Part shown: positions 12,864 through 25,300 of the stretch, in pieces
How positions within the stretch are numbered: position 1 is the first letter of the stretch
Layout of the letters: each line of letters begins with the position of its first letter
Assembly (NCBI GenBank): GCA_023055505.1
Contig: JALIRH010000039.1
Span: forward strand, 3,724,505-3,788,504
DNA: 64,000 nt
Reading direction: 5' to 3'
DNA from: Callipepla californica brunnescens
Taxonomy: Eukaryota > Chordata > Aves > Galliformes > Odontophoridae
Program-made: the position numbers and the translations under genes
Notes under the pieces: generated by a model
What the model saw: only the letters and a program-made list of their open reading frames with translations
Told to the model about the DNA's origin: nothing
Database searches by the model: none

Positions 12864-12896
12864 CCTCCCTCTCCTCTCCTCTCCCCTCCTCTCCCC
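12864..12896 (+). repeat. Homopyrimidine tract in the promoter
   Basis: This is a run of 33 uninterrupted pyrimidines built from repeated CCTCT/CTCTCC units, inside the CpG island and just upstream of the likely transcription start region. Such tracts are common in GC-rich promoters and can bind Sp1/CNBP-like factors or adopt non-B structure. No function is proven here. Confidence 0.7.
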
Positions 12897-13030
12897 GCCG
12901 TGCCTCCGCTCCCGGCCCCGCCGCTCCCGCTCCTCCTCCGCTCCGCGCTTTGCGTCTCTCCGCCGCCGCTCTCCCCGTTCCCCGCAGCCGGGCGCGGGGC
13001 GCAGCGCTCTCGGAGCCGCCGTTCCCCCGC

Positions 13031-13054
13031 ATGGCGGCCGCCCCGCGGCCCTAG
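13031..13054 (+). promoter_or_regulatory. Upstream ORF (7 codons plus stop) in the CACHD1 leader
   Basis: An ATG at 13031 with G at +4 reads MAAAPRP and then TAG at 13052-13054. The stop is 84 bases before the CACHD1 ATG and in the same frame. If transcription starts upstream of 13031, ribosomes would meet this uORF first. The same frame is open back to an ATG at 12761, so a longer leader would carry a 97-codon uORF ending at the same stop. Whether it is in the mRNA depends on the start site, which I cannot see. Confidence 0.5.
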
Positions 13055-13138
13055 CGAGCTCCCCATTCCCCCCCCCCCCAACCCCGGGCCGGGGCGGGCG
13101 CGGCGTTGCGGAGCGGGAGAAGCGGCGGCGGCGGCAGC

Positions 13139-13342
13139 ATGGCGCGGGGCGGAGGGCGGCTGGAGGCCGCCGCTCGGGGCCGCCGCCCGCGGGGCCGGGG
13201 AGCGCTGGGCCTCCTGTGCCTGGCAGCGCTGTGCGGGATGGGCGCCGCCGAGCCCGAGTTCTCCATCCTGGAGGAAGCGCAAGTTCTGGCCGCGCAGATG
13301 AGGAAGCTCGCCACCGAGGAGCTGGGGGTCGTCACCATGCAG
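13139..13342 (+). CDS. CACHD1: CACHD1 coding exon 1: start codon, signal peptide, first mature residues
   Basis: The exon holds 68 codons, from an ATG at 13139 to CAG at 13342, followed by the donor gtacgg; it ends in phase 0. The ATG has A at -3 and G at +4, a strong Kozak context. An in-frame TTG lies at 13106, but the ATG is the better start and gives a typical secretory N-terminus. Residues 1-20 are Gly/Ala/Arg rich with many arginines. Residues 21-37 (GALGLLCLAALCGMGAA) form the hydrophobic core, with likely cleavage after Ala36 or Ala37. The mature protein would then begin near EPEFSILEEAQVLAAQM, the conserved family start. The donor is weaker than the others because it lacks the purine-rich gtaagt form. 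The exon lies wholly in a CpG island, which explains the long shadow ORFs in other frames. Confidence 0.97.
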
Positions 13343-16300
13343 GTACGGCCCGGCCGCCTCTCCCCGGCTCCCGCCCGCCCGGGTTTGCCGTGCCGGCTCC
13401 CTCCGTCCCTCGCGGTGCCGGGTTTTGCCTCTTCCTTTCTTTCTTCCTTCCTTTGATTTGATTTGATTTTTTTATCCCCTGGTTCTTCTTTGCAAACTTT
13501 CCCTCCCTTTGTGCCGGACCGGAGCTGTGTGCCGCCATCCCCCGGTGCCCGCGCGGCACAAAGAGCTCTCCCCCCCCCCATCCCCATCCCCCCTTCATCC
13601 CCATCCCCCCTATCCCTGTCCCCATCCCCGTCCCGCTCCGGGCCCCGCCGCGCAGGTGGGTGCGGGGCACTGCGAAATGAGAGCCGGGGAAGGAGCGGTC
13701 GGAGGCAAATGCGGCTTTAAAAGGCTCCGAGCCGAGAGGCAGATGAGCAGCGGGGGTCTCTACCCAAATGGTCTTTGATGTCGTCCGAAGCGGCTCCGTT
13801 GTGTCACCTCTCTCGCTGTCCGGGGAGCAGTGCTGCCTCGTGTCCCCGGCGCTGGGAAGACACAAATGCGAGCGGCTGTGCTCGCGACGTGGGTTATTGC
13901 TACGCAGGAAAATCACTTTTTGGTTTCCCTCCCGCGCCGTGCGGACGTATGTGTGTGTGTTTCCCCGTGATACCGTCGTGGTGGGGTCTGTACTTAGCGC
14001 AGGTTAAATCAGGGTAACTGTAGCGCTGAATTGCAGCACTGAATTGCAGCGCTGAATGCGTTTCTGGCGCGTTCAAAAAAGGAAATAATAATTAAACAAA
14101 GCCAACAACCGGCTAAACAAAGGAAATCACAGCTCCCCGAACTCCGGCGGGGTCGTGGCCAGCACATGTTGGCTGCACGGGGCTCTGGGCACCTGGTGGA
14201 GCTGTAGGTGTCCCTGCTCTGCAGAGAGGAGTGGGAGCAGATGGCCTTTAAAGGGCCCTTCCAGCTCAGGTGATTCTGTGATGGCAACTTTGTGGACAAG
14301 CACAAGGTTACATCGGTGGGATACACCAGCAAACCTTCCTCCTGGGGATCTGGGTGCCAGCACACGGGGATGCACGTGATGTGAAAGCACTGTGTTTACC
14401 ATCAGTTGGATTCCCAAAGCCCGGAATTAAATGAACGTAGTGAGACCATGTAGTTAAGACTCTGAAAACCCTTTTCATGCTCAGCTCTATTTTTATGTGC
14501 TTAATATTTTGGCCGCCCTAACTCCCATCGAACTAAGGCGCAGCCTTTGCGTTGCTCTCCCCGGTAACATTATTACAGCTGTTTGAGATTAAAACCCAGT
14601 GAAAACGAACCTCCCCTGATTTTCGAAGCTTCTTTGCTGACCTCCTGCAGTAGAACAAAAAATGTTATGACGTGTGTCACTGCAGCTTGTGGTTCAAGCT
14701 TGATTTTAGGGCTGAAGTTGCCCAAACCTGCCCAGTCTGGTGTGGCTGTCTCTGGCTGTGCAGAGCTGTGCTGAGTGTGTGGCACTGCCTGGTGCAGGCA
14801 GGTGCTCGTGGATTAAACATTTTGGGGAAATTGGGAGCACTTTTGTGCTTTAGTTGGTTGTAAACCTTTGGGCATCGCCCTGGTTTTGAGGCAGTGTGGA
14901 GGTAGATCCAAAATCAGGAGGGAGCATAGAGGTGGGGGATGCCGGTGGCTGTGTAGGACATAGGGGATGAGTGGGTGGATGTGGGAACCTTCAAGAAGCA
15001 GGAGATGGGATGGGTGTAGATGGTTGTGACAGGTAGGACAAGGGTGACTGTGGGTTAACGTTTGTCATCTGGGGCTCTGTTTAAGTTTTGTGAATTGTAG
15101 GGGAGGAAGCACCGGAACTGAATACTTGCTGGTCCTTCTCAGCTCGGCTCCCATCTCGTGTCCTAGTGACAGGCAGGAGGTGGTGGCACCCCCACTGGAG
15201 TGGGGTGGAACCGTGGGAGAGAATTCAGAGGATGGGTGGGTCCTGCTCACAGGTGGGGAGGAGACATCCAGTGAGGGATGGAGCAGGTGGAAGTGCTCAC
15301 TCACACAGAAGGAAGGTGAGGGCTGGTTTGGGTGTGCTTGAGCCAGGCAGTCTGGAAGCAGAGAAAACTGGAGATGGAGCTTCCTTGAAGGAGCGTGAGG
15401 TGGAGCTTCCCGAGCAGATGTTAGAGGAGTGAGTGGAAGAGGTAGGAGGAGAACCCCGAATGTCTGAGCCTTAAATGCCTGTGCAGGAGGGTGGGGTGTA
15501 ATGGGTTTGGTCCATCTCCCAGTTCAATACCTTGGGTTTCTGCTGGAGCAGCTGTCAGCGCTGCAAACAAGATCCATCTCATCTTCTTCCTGCAACCCGT
15601 TCTTCTTCTGCCATTATTTCATGTAATTAGTGCAACAGCGATACAAGCCTAGTGTTTTTAAGCTAATCCAATTACTTTTCGTTGTTGGGAGTAGTAAGGT
15701 GTTCATGTTCATCTGCATTGTAACATAGGCTGAAGCTACAGAAGGAATGAGGATAGGAGATTCCTGATGCCAGACCCGCTCTGACAATTGTTTTTGGCAC
15801 TCACATCACAGCTCTCTATTTATAGACACTAGCACGAGCGCTCCGATGCCGTATCTCACTGCTGCTTTTAAGTGCTGTTTTCTTTTCTCATACCTGCAAG
15901 TACTCCAAGTTCGTACATCAACTTCTTCCTTTCATGGTGCTGCATGGAGCAGCTCAAATAGTGCAGCACGGGGGACAGCTCGTGGGATGCATTGCTGGCT
16001 GAGTGTGCTGAGCATGAGGTATGTACCCAGAGACAGCGCCCGTGTTCTGCTGCTTCCTGCTGTGTGCTGCAGCTCTGGGTGCTGTTCCCATGAGAGCACT
16101 TAAACGGAGTCCATCACTTGTCTGACTTCCTATATTGCACCGATTAATTGTTCCCCCTCTGACAGTTCTGCAAAAGCTGCGGTTAATGGCGGTGCTATAG
16201 CTGAACATTGCCGTGCATTGTGGTACGAGCGGTGTGTGTGCATGTCTGCCTGTCGTTCCGTGCTCCATCGGGGTGATCTGCTTGAGTTTCTCCTCAGAGT

Positions 16301-19300
16301 TGGCTGGTGTTTCTCCCTATTTAACCAGAAGCAGCTGCACCACTTTTATTCCTCTCGTGTCGGAGTGCAGGAGGAGTTCTGCATGGTGTGTGGGTGAACG
16401 AACCCACAGCAGTGCAGAAGAAACCTGCCATCTCAAGCTGCAGCGTTATCGTTATGACTGCAGTAGTCCTACACCCGAGAGATGAAATCGAAGGGAAGAG
16501 TTCTTTGTGGTACTGTTGTTTGCCCTCTGGGGTCCCCTGCGGACAGAAAACGTGCGGAGAAACGGGGCTGGAAGCAGCAGGATGCAGGGAGTGTGCAAGG
16601 TGACAGCGGCCCTGCGGTTATCAGGAGTGCATTGTAGCTTGGCAGCAGGCTGCACCCTTGGAAGACCGTTTGCAGCCACATCTCTGCTGGAGCCTGAGCA
16701 GCAGCATTGCCTTTTGTTATCCAGTAGGCTTAGCATGAAATACCCTCGTGCCCTGGCTCGCTGAGGGCTGCAGCCTGGAGGGAGCTGCTCAGTGGCAGGC
16801 TGCTGTATGCTCTCCAGGACGGAGACCTCACTCAGCAGTAATTAACAATGGAGCTCTGCTCTGTGCTGAAATTATAACAAAATTGGTGGCTGTCATGACC
16901 TCATCTAAGAGTGGAATTTCCCTCAGCTCCGTTACCTGGCCGACCTCAGCCTGGCTTCTCCTATGCATTACAAATTACAGAGCAGGCTGCTGGTTCACAC
17001 ACCTGAAGTTCTTTTCTTCATGAGGGGAAGGCAGAAAGAGAATAAGTAAAATATTTAGTGAGCGTTCGGTTTGTTTTTGGTGTGATTGAACCCTCTGGTG
17101 GGCACAGGGCGCGCGGGGTGAAAGCACCGTGCTTTTCGGATGGTGCCGGGCACGGTAACATCTCCACCCACAAAGTGGGGATGTGGTGCTTTCGGGGAGA
17201 GTTGAAAGGATCAGGCAACGCTTTGAAGATGAAAAGCACTGTTAAGTGCTTCTGTAACTTTCCAGCTACACGCTGATGTTTCAACAGAAGTTATAAGCCC
17301 AGAGGGCCTTGGATATTTTGAAGACAGCTCTGCCACCTTCATCCCCTGCTCCTCATGAAGGAAGCAGGGCTCTTTCTCATTCTGTTGGTTGGAGGAAATA
17401 AATGCATCTTGACTGTGAAAGTAGCAGTTTGACGCCTGTTTTTTTTTTTCCCCTTGCTTTCTCACTGTGGCATTTTACTTCTTTAATTTTTTCTTTTAAT
17501 ATTAATACTTGCTCAGATGCCATAGCAGTGTGTAAAAGCAACGAACGGAGCAGCACATGCTTTTCCAGGTTGGCTGGCAGGCACGCAGTGTTTATTTTGC
17601 TAATAAGTCATCCAGCCATGTGTTTTGCAAGGCAAGCAGATGGCACAGAACGCTGCCACACCATGGGGATGTGCCGGGGCTCGTGGGGGATGCTGGCGTG
17701 CCTCCTTCCTCTGGGAAACTTGTGGAGATCTCTGGGTGATGGCAGAGGGTTATGGCCACAAGTGTAACTTATATTTGATCACTCTGGAAGTGAATGCTGG
17801 ACGAATACAAATGTTTTTTTCTGGTGAGATGCTCTTCTGGTTGGCAACAGTGGATTTACAGCCTGAAAGAGAGGAATCCCATTTCAAGCTGCACTGCAGA
17901 CCTGCTCAAATTCCAGACCCGTGGTTCCCCACGCTGAAATACAGGTTTCACGTGCTTCTCTCCTTCTCTTCCACGAGCGTTTTGCACAGAAAACTGCTTC
18001 CATTTTGTTCCTCTTATTTACATGTTGTTTCCAGCTTGTGCAATTGAAATGCAGCGGGGAAAACAAACAATAAGGAAGGCTGGGTGATGTTTGAGTAGGA
18101 TTACTTTTATGTTTTTACATTTGGCAGTGGTGCTCGGTTTAGTAATAATTACAGAGTAGAAACCAGCGGAGCAGAATCTCATCTGTTTGACGTGATGATG
18201 TCCCGGTGCGGATCCAGCTCCTTTCAAGACTCAGTGAGAGCCCAACGCTGCAGCAGTTTTTCATCGTGTTCTGCTCGGATTCCTTTTCTTTTCAGCATGA
18301 AGCATTTCAGAGAGGTGCTGGTGTAAGGAAGGACACGAGAGCAGTCGCACACAGGAGATGCAATGGGAATTTTTAATTTGGCTTTGAGCCGCTCCTTCAA
18401 AGCGCTGAGGCACCGTCAGTGATGTAAGCTGTGCTGCATTAGCTTTTGTGCATTGCAGGCTGACATTTCGCTTCAAACAGGGGGAACGCAGCTGTCCTGC
18501 CCAGATAAAAGCTGCTGGATGCAGCGTGGCAAGGTGGGCTGCTAGATAATGAGCTGTTCCCCTGCTGAGGGACCCTGCGTGGGGAGCACCAAGGCATCCA
18601 GGTAAGCCACAAAGCACTGGGGCTCTCAGGGCCGTGGCAGGGCTGATAACACGCGTGTCAAGGTGGCGGGGAAGGCAGCACAGCATGTGTTGGCCAATTT
18701 CTTAGCTTTATTCTGCAGAGGAGAGGTTGATGCCTGGTGGTTGTAGTCCCCATTTCCTTTTTCACGCCATAGCTGGAGCTCCCTGGGCTGGGATGGCAGC
18801 CTGCTGCGTGCTGGGGCTCGTGGGAGCTCGTAGCTGGGAGGACATGGCAGTGCTGTGTGTGTGGTTGGGTAGGAAAATGGTCACTTTGGGGGGTTTTTAT
18901 TTTATCTAAACACAGGTAATATAAATTAAACATCTAGGTAAGATATTTATACATCAGTTTTGTGTCTGTCAGGGATTCCAGCAGTTCTAGCTAGTAGCTG
19001 TGCTACCTGTTCTTGTATTGCAAGATTAACGCAGAATAAGCTGCGAGATGATCAACTACAGAGGATCATAAAAGTGCAGTGTTCTTCTGTCAGTGCTTGT
19101 TGTATTTGCAGAACGTGCAGTGTTAGTGGCTGTAAGGATATCCTTGTGCTCTATTTCCCATGGAAAACTGAATGTAATGACATTGATATTTATCCAGTGG
19201 CTGCTGCTAGGGCATGACTAGTCTAGTACAAGCCAGAGAATGTGCTGCAATCCTGTCTAGTCCTGATTTCTGTAAGGTGCCATTCTGCCTCTGGATTTAC

Positions 19301-22300
19301 GGAGGAAACCTGAGCTGATTTTGAAATAATGGTGACCCAAATCAATACTAGCCATTCCTGGTGCCATAAAAGGTTTCAGCGGAGCCGCTCTTATCAGCCG
19401 TGTATAAGGTCTCTGTAGAGTCTCCCAAGTGATTTTGCGAAAGTCTATTTGCACGTTTCCAATCGTTAGTAAAAACAAACTATTGCATCTCCTTTTGCCA
19501 GCTTCTCAGCCAGAAGCAGCTGATAAAAGCCAACTTCTCACCGGTGTCGTTTCCCTTTGAACGCGCTGCTCCGCTCGGCGTTGTGTGCTTCCAGGCTGCG
19601 GCATCACTGCTGGCAGGGAGGAAAGCCACAGCACGCTGCTGAGAGAAGCTGTGATGTGCCTCTAAGCAGTTCCCTGCGCCTGTCTGGGGAGTGCTTCATC
19701 TGTTCTGGGCCCTCTTCTGCACACACTGCTGCAGTGCAACAGGCAGTTTTGGCCTAGGGCTGTTACAGGGGGGAAAAGTGCTGTGGAAGAGACAACGTCT
19801 GGAATCTTGTAAAGGCTTCTGGAGGTGGGACTGTTCAAGGGGAAGTGGTTGTGCGTTTGCCCTGGTAGGGTTACTGGAGGGTTTCTGTGCCAGTTTTGTG
19901 GATTCTAGACCGAGAAAGTCTCGTAATTCTTTAATTTTTCGGCAAATGGTTTCTGTGAGTGTTCATCCTGTGTCAGACCCAGAGGCACTGGGCATCCTGA
20001 GAGCAGTGTGATGGAACCACACCAAAGGGGTCGGGTGCTTTCATCACCTCCCCATCTCCAGTTCAGCTCCTGGTTCTCTCTGCATAGGAACTATGAGAAA
20101 TATTTCCTCTTGGGCCGTGCTTTCCCCTCAGAGGTAACACTGAGCACAGCTGAGGAAGGTGTTTGTGGTGCTGGAGCAGAGGGGAGCAGGGACGGATTCC
20201 CCACTCAGCTGCATGGGCTGGGAGCTGGCTTGCCAGAGCGAGCCCAGCATTGCCCTCCTGAGTCCTGATCCCATCCTTCTTTTGGTGGTGCTCCTTTCTT
20301 TTGCTCCTTGTCAGTGAGCTAGCAAGTTACCGACTTCTTATGTGAGCATAGGACAAGAGGGAATGGTTTTAAGCTAAAAGAGGGGAGATTTGGGTTAGAT
20401 GCTAGGAGAAAGTTGTTTATTCAGAGGGCAGCGAGGCCTCACGCTGATGCCCAGAGCTCAGGGATCCCATCTCATGGATGTTCCCATGGCCACAGGTGGG
20501 CCCTGGGCTCCTGAGCTGGGGGTTGGAGCCCAAGCATTCAGTGATTGTATGTTATCTTCCCCCTTTTTTTTCTCTCTCTAGACACTCATAGGTGTCTAGC
20601 TTTTGATTTTGGAGACTTAAATGTCATTTGGAGGAAAAAGCAGCATCTGTCATCGTGGCAAGGGGTGTAATGCAAAGGAGAAAAGGCCACTTCAGAGCAT
20701 CATTGATGGCAGCCCTGGTGCGTGCTGCGGACACTCGGGCACACTGTTGTGGACTGTGTGTTAGACAGAGGCTGTGCCAACACTTAGGAGGCAGAATCTT
20801 TGTGGTGTGTGAAATGTACTTGGGGATACGTACATGGAGGATGCTTACTTTAAGGATAACACATTCAGCAGCTTCAACAATAGAAAGGTGTTGAATTTAA
20901 ACCTGTTACAGCTGCAGTCCAGGTAGTTAGATGCCTTTGGACATACTTTTTGTCCAAGTAATTGTATATAAGGTGAATGCTTGTAGCTGCCTTTCATTTC
21001 CTCTGCCCAGTGGGATGTGGGATTTGTCCCCTCAGTCTGCCTTGCTGGGGTTCAGCTCCAGGAAACTGATTGCAGGGAAAGCAGCTCTGCGTGGTGCAGG
21101 CAGGGAGGAGGGATGGTTGGTCACACCATCCAGCAGCGGTCAGGCGTCTGTTTTTAAACTGCACATTTCAGAGTCTTTGGTCTGCTAGATTAAAATTAGA
21201 AAGCGTTATTCCTGGCTACACAGCGTCTTGTGTTCTGCGTGTAGGAGGCTGTGATTAAAAGAAGTAAATAGATCATGTTTGGAAGAAATTGGTGGATACA
21301 TTGCAGGAGGAGGATGAAGGCTGCAAACGTCAAGTTTGTTTAGCTTTAGATTAGCTTCACCAACGTCCAGTTTGCAAGTGGAAAAGTAAGGCTGTCTGGT
21401 GAGCCTGCCTTCCCTCCTGAGCCTAAGTATCACCCTCCAAAAGTAGAAGAAAAGCAACATCAATTAGCACAGGTTTCAGCGTTTGCAAAGGAGGATTTCT
21501 TTGCAAGGAGCACAGACGCAGAGCTGCTTTGGAAAGAGAAAGGAAGATGCAGAGGCAGAGCCTGCAAGAAACGAATGCTTGCGATGGGAGTGTTTGTTTG
21601 AGAAGCGTGGCCTGCTGCATTGTGCTCTCTGCTTCAAATGTGTCATCTGAATGATTTATTGCACCTTGAAAATGCGTGCTGCAAGAGAAAAGAATAACCG
21701 GCTGCAGTGAGGTAACACAGTCATTACAAATTCTAGCGGGGAGGCTGCATTGTTTTGGGTTCCTTTGAAAATGCAGTGGGAGCTGTTGGCACCTCTGAGC
21801 CGAGTTATGTGAGAGCTGCAAGGAGGTGGTGGTTGGTTTTAATGCTGAAAACGGCTGCATTCACGTTGTGTTTGGGACTCTCTCTCTGAGATGAGGTTAG
21901 AGCAGTCTGATGGCCTGTGTGTCCCAAAATATATTACAAATATTAAGATCTTGTTATAGTAAGTCTGCGGGCTGGTGCTGTGGCTGGCTGCAGATCCTGC
22001 AGATGCTGGCATGTGAAGCTGGAGCAAAGCCATAGCCACGCTGGTGAAGACTGTCAACTTGTGGCCTTGCTTTGATGCAGAAAAGAAACTGGATGTGTTC
22101 TTTCCTTTTCCCCTTCTGGCTCGTGAAAAAATAGCTTGCATTTTCCCAGGGCTGGCAGGAATGTGTATCTACCTGTGTGATTTGGGCTCCCAGGAGAGTC
22201 TGAGCCCCTGAGGGCAAAGGAAAGGGAGGGAAAAAAAGACAGAAGAGGAGATGTAATGTTGGGGGTAGCTGTTTACTGTTTGGTTTTGGTGAGAACAGAA

Positions 22301-25300
22301 ACAAATGCTGCTGAGTGAGTGGCATCTCACCAGTTTGGCTGGGGCCATGGCAGAGCAGTGTCCTCATCTGTCTTTTTTTGTAGCTTCCTGATGGCAGTGA
22401 GGTGATGCTGTGCATCTCCCACAATGCCTGTCCTGCACAGCCGTGGGTTGGGCTGGACAGGGTGTATTGGCTGTGCTTCTTTGGGATGTGACACTGTCAG
22501 GTGCAGGAGGAGACCCAGAGGGGTCTTGGGGTGATGAGAAGCGACTGGAGCAGGGCAGGACACCGCAGCATCTGCTCTCTCTTCCACTTGTGCCCACTGG
22601 TACAGGTCAATGAGAAGTTGGCAAAGGAATGTGTGGGTGGGAGGCAGAGGCTGTGCAGGTGACTCTTAGCTTGGGAGATGTTGGTGCACCTTCACTTTGG
22701 AGTTTTGCATGACCCTCCTGTCACCCCAAGGAGGCAGAGCATGCTGGTGTCCTCAGAGCATCGTGTTTGGTGCAGGTACGGTGTTGAGACCCGACTCGTT
22801 TCCTGTCTGAATGGCACTGAATGCAGTGGGATCATGGCCCATGTGTCTCCAAATAAAGAAATGAAAGCATCTGAGTCCAGCTTCGGCTGTCTCTTGTAGC
22901 TGCCAGCCCTATTTGAGTAATACTACGGAGGAGTTATGAAGCATTCCCAGCTACTCGTTTCAAACCCCAATTTTCTAGTAATAAACTTAAAAACCTTATT
23001 GTGCGGCCGAGTTGGTGACTGAGTCTTCACTTCATAATCTCTTTATAAAAATGTACGCACATTAACAGGACGTATTTAACAGACACACTGCCTGGATGAA
23101 AGGGCGCTTTGTGGAAGGAGGCTTTTGTGAGTTTCTGGATCTCTCAGCAATTCCTGCGGAGCTTCCCAAGTCTGGCTGACACAGAATGGCAGAGGAAAAG
23201 ACCTTCTCACTTTCAGCTTGAATGGAGAATAATGGGGAGCGAGAGGGAAGGGGGAGGAACCCCGGCTCTGCAATGCGGAGGTGATTGCTATTGGCACTCA
23301 TGAGCCGAGCATTTAACGCTTATAGTTCTTCCTACCCCCAGCTGGGGCTTTGCATTTGCAATGAGCTCGCTGCTCTCCTGCCAGGAAAAGTGGGTCTGAG
23401 TCAACAACAGCTTCCCAGCCCAGGGAAACTGAGACTGCTTTTCTCAGCCCAGGTAGTCCCTTTTCCCTTTCCTTTCCTTTTTTTTTTTTTTTAATTAGGT
23501 CCAAGGATTAATTAGGTCCATCTGTAGTGACCTTTTCACCAGAGAAGGATTTCATTTTATATGTATATATTTTCAGTTGAGGTCTGATGTAGTCTTTCAT
23601 CTTTTATTTAATCCATCAGCTGGATTTTGGTATTTTTAATATCCATGGTGCACTGCTGATTCTTGGCAAGGGAAAGGTTTTCTCTCACAAAAAATGAGGT
23701 TGTGAGCTCACAGATACCTTCGGTTCAACCTTGCAAGCATCTTCATGAGAGCAAGAAACTAGTGGGCCCAGTGTTATGTTTCTGCTTTCATTCACGAACT
23801 GGAGTAGCTCTTGACATGTCAACATTGGCCTAACTTCACTTTTTTTTTCCCTTCTTCTTTTCATGTTTTCTCCTTTTGAAGTCAGCCCTGCCTGTCACAC
23901 TCTTGGAGTTGCACTGATGCCTCTCTGGACTCATCCATCCTATGCGTGTCTTCCGATATATCAGTGCCTTGGTGTCTTACCATGATGTCTTAATGACCTT
24001 TCATCCATGTCTTCCATGTGAGCTCACACTGGGGGAACCCCAGGCATTGCTTTGTGTTCTGAGGAATCCCAAAGAATCATCAAGAAAGAGCAAAATTAGG
24101 TCAGTGTCTGCCTCGAGCCAGGGGTGTGCAGTTGTGATGTGGCTGGGAGAAATCTGGGATGCACTGGACGCATCCCAGTGCAAGGACGTTGGAAAGCATT
24201 AAAGCAAACAGCATTGCAGGAGGGATGTATGTAGTCAAAAACCCAGAGGTGGAAGTGCAGTACTCTGTGCTGTCTCCATGTTCCTGCGTGGTGTAAAAGC
24301 ACATCTCTTCGGAAGAGCTGAGTGGAGGTGTCAGTGCCATCACCTCTGCACCAAAGCATCACAGAGCTGGTGCTGCCCCATAGCTCGAACCACCAGGTGA
24401 ACTTTGTTGTGTTTTTGATTTCAGTGTCTTTCCTAAGATTTTTTTCTGTGGCTCCGGCAGTCCATCACAGCTCTTTTGTAATCTTGAAACTCGGCAAGCT
24501 TTGGGCTGCTTTGGCAAAAGATGGAGGTTGTAAGGTTTGCTGGTTTCTGAGAGCAGGTAGATAGGATAGATAAAATGTGCAGCAGTGGTGAGGTTGGGAG
24601 GCAGGTCCCTGTACAATTTCCTAATACAGTCCCATCCTTCTTGCTCGGTGGAATATCGACAAGTCACTGTTTGTTGCTGTTGTGATATGTAATAAGTGCG
24701 CAGGCTCTGAGACTTTTCTTTTAATTTGTCATTAGTTTTGTTGCATATTGAGCACAGGCTGTGCAGGGAGAGCTTCCAGTGAAGGCCTGGCTTTCCATTC
24801 ACTTCAACTTCTTCAAGGGGTGGTTAGCAGAACACCGAACTGAAAATCATATTCCTGCTTTGTATTTCTCACAAAGAATATATGTTTTCATAGCTGCTGC
24901 ATGCTTTGCACAGCGAGATAACAAATGTTCAGCGTTTTGCATGAGAAAAAGCCCACTATTATTGTTATTTTATTTTTGGTGACCAAACGCTGCAACAGGA
25001 AATGACCCCAGTCACAGTTTCCATGACTCCCTGTCACTTGAATCCAGTTTTCATGAAGATGAAAGGCCAAAGCAGCCTTTTGATAGCGAGCGGCTAATTG
25101 GGAGGCTGATAGAGGCAGCTTCTTTATGTGGGGGAAAAAATTAAAGCAGAAAAGAAGAGGAACAGCTGTGCTTCAGTACACACATACTATCCCAGATAAA
25201 TCTCTGCAAGGACAAGGAAATATTTGGTAGTGCTGTAGTGAAAGAAAAACTGGGAATTATTGAAGGCATAAACGTGGCTTTCCTCTGGGGAGGAGGGGAG

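Larger units (their letters stand above)
12755..13990 (+). promoter_or_regulatory. CACHD1: CpG-island promoter, 5' UTR and first-exon region of CACHD1
   Basis: GC content and CpG frequency rise sharply from about 12,755 and decline after about 13,720, with a weaker shoulder to about 13,990. The island surrounds exon 1. Sp1-type GC boxes (GGGGCGGG) occur at 12817-12824 and 13091-13098. I see no convincing TATA box, which fits a dispersed CpG-island promoter. The exact transcription start cannot be set from sequence alone; somewhere between about 12,800 and 13,100 is likely. Confidence 0.85.

Noticed and set aside
12558..13461. Long + strand ORFs of 247 and 263 codons (12558-13301 and 12670-13461) across the promoter and exon 1
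   Set aside because: They are runs of Pro/Arg/Gly/Ser/Ala produced by stop-poor GC-rich DNA in frames other than the CACHD1 frame, and they read through the exon 1 donor.
12635..13916. Long - strand ORFs (12635-13282, 13051-13587, 13332-13916)
   Set aside because: They are antisense shadows of the CpG island with low-complexity composition and no recognisable domain.
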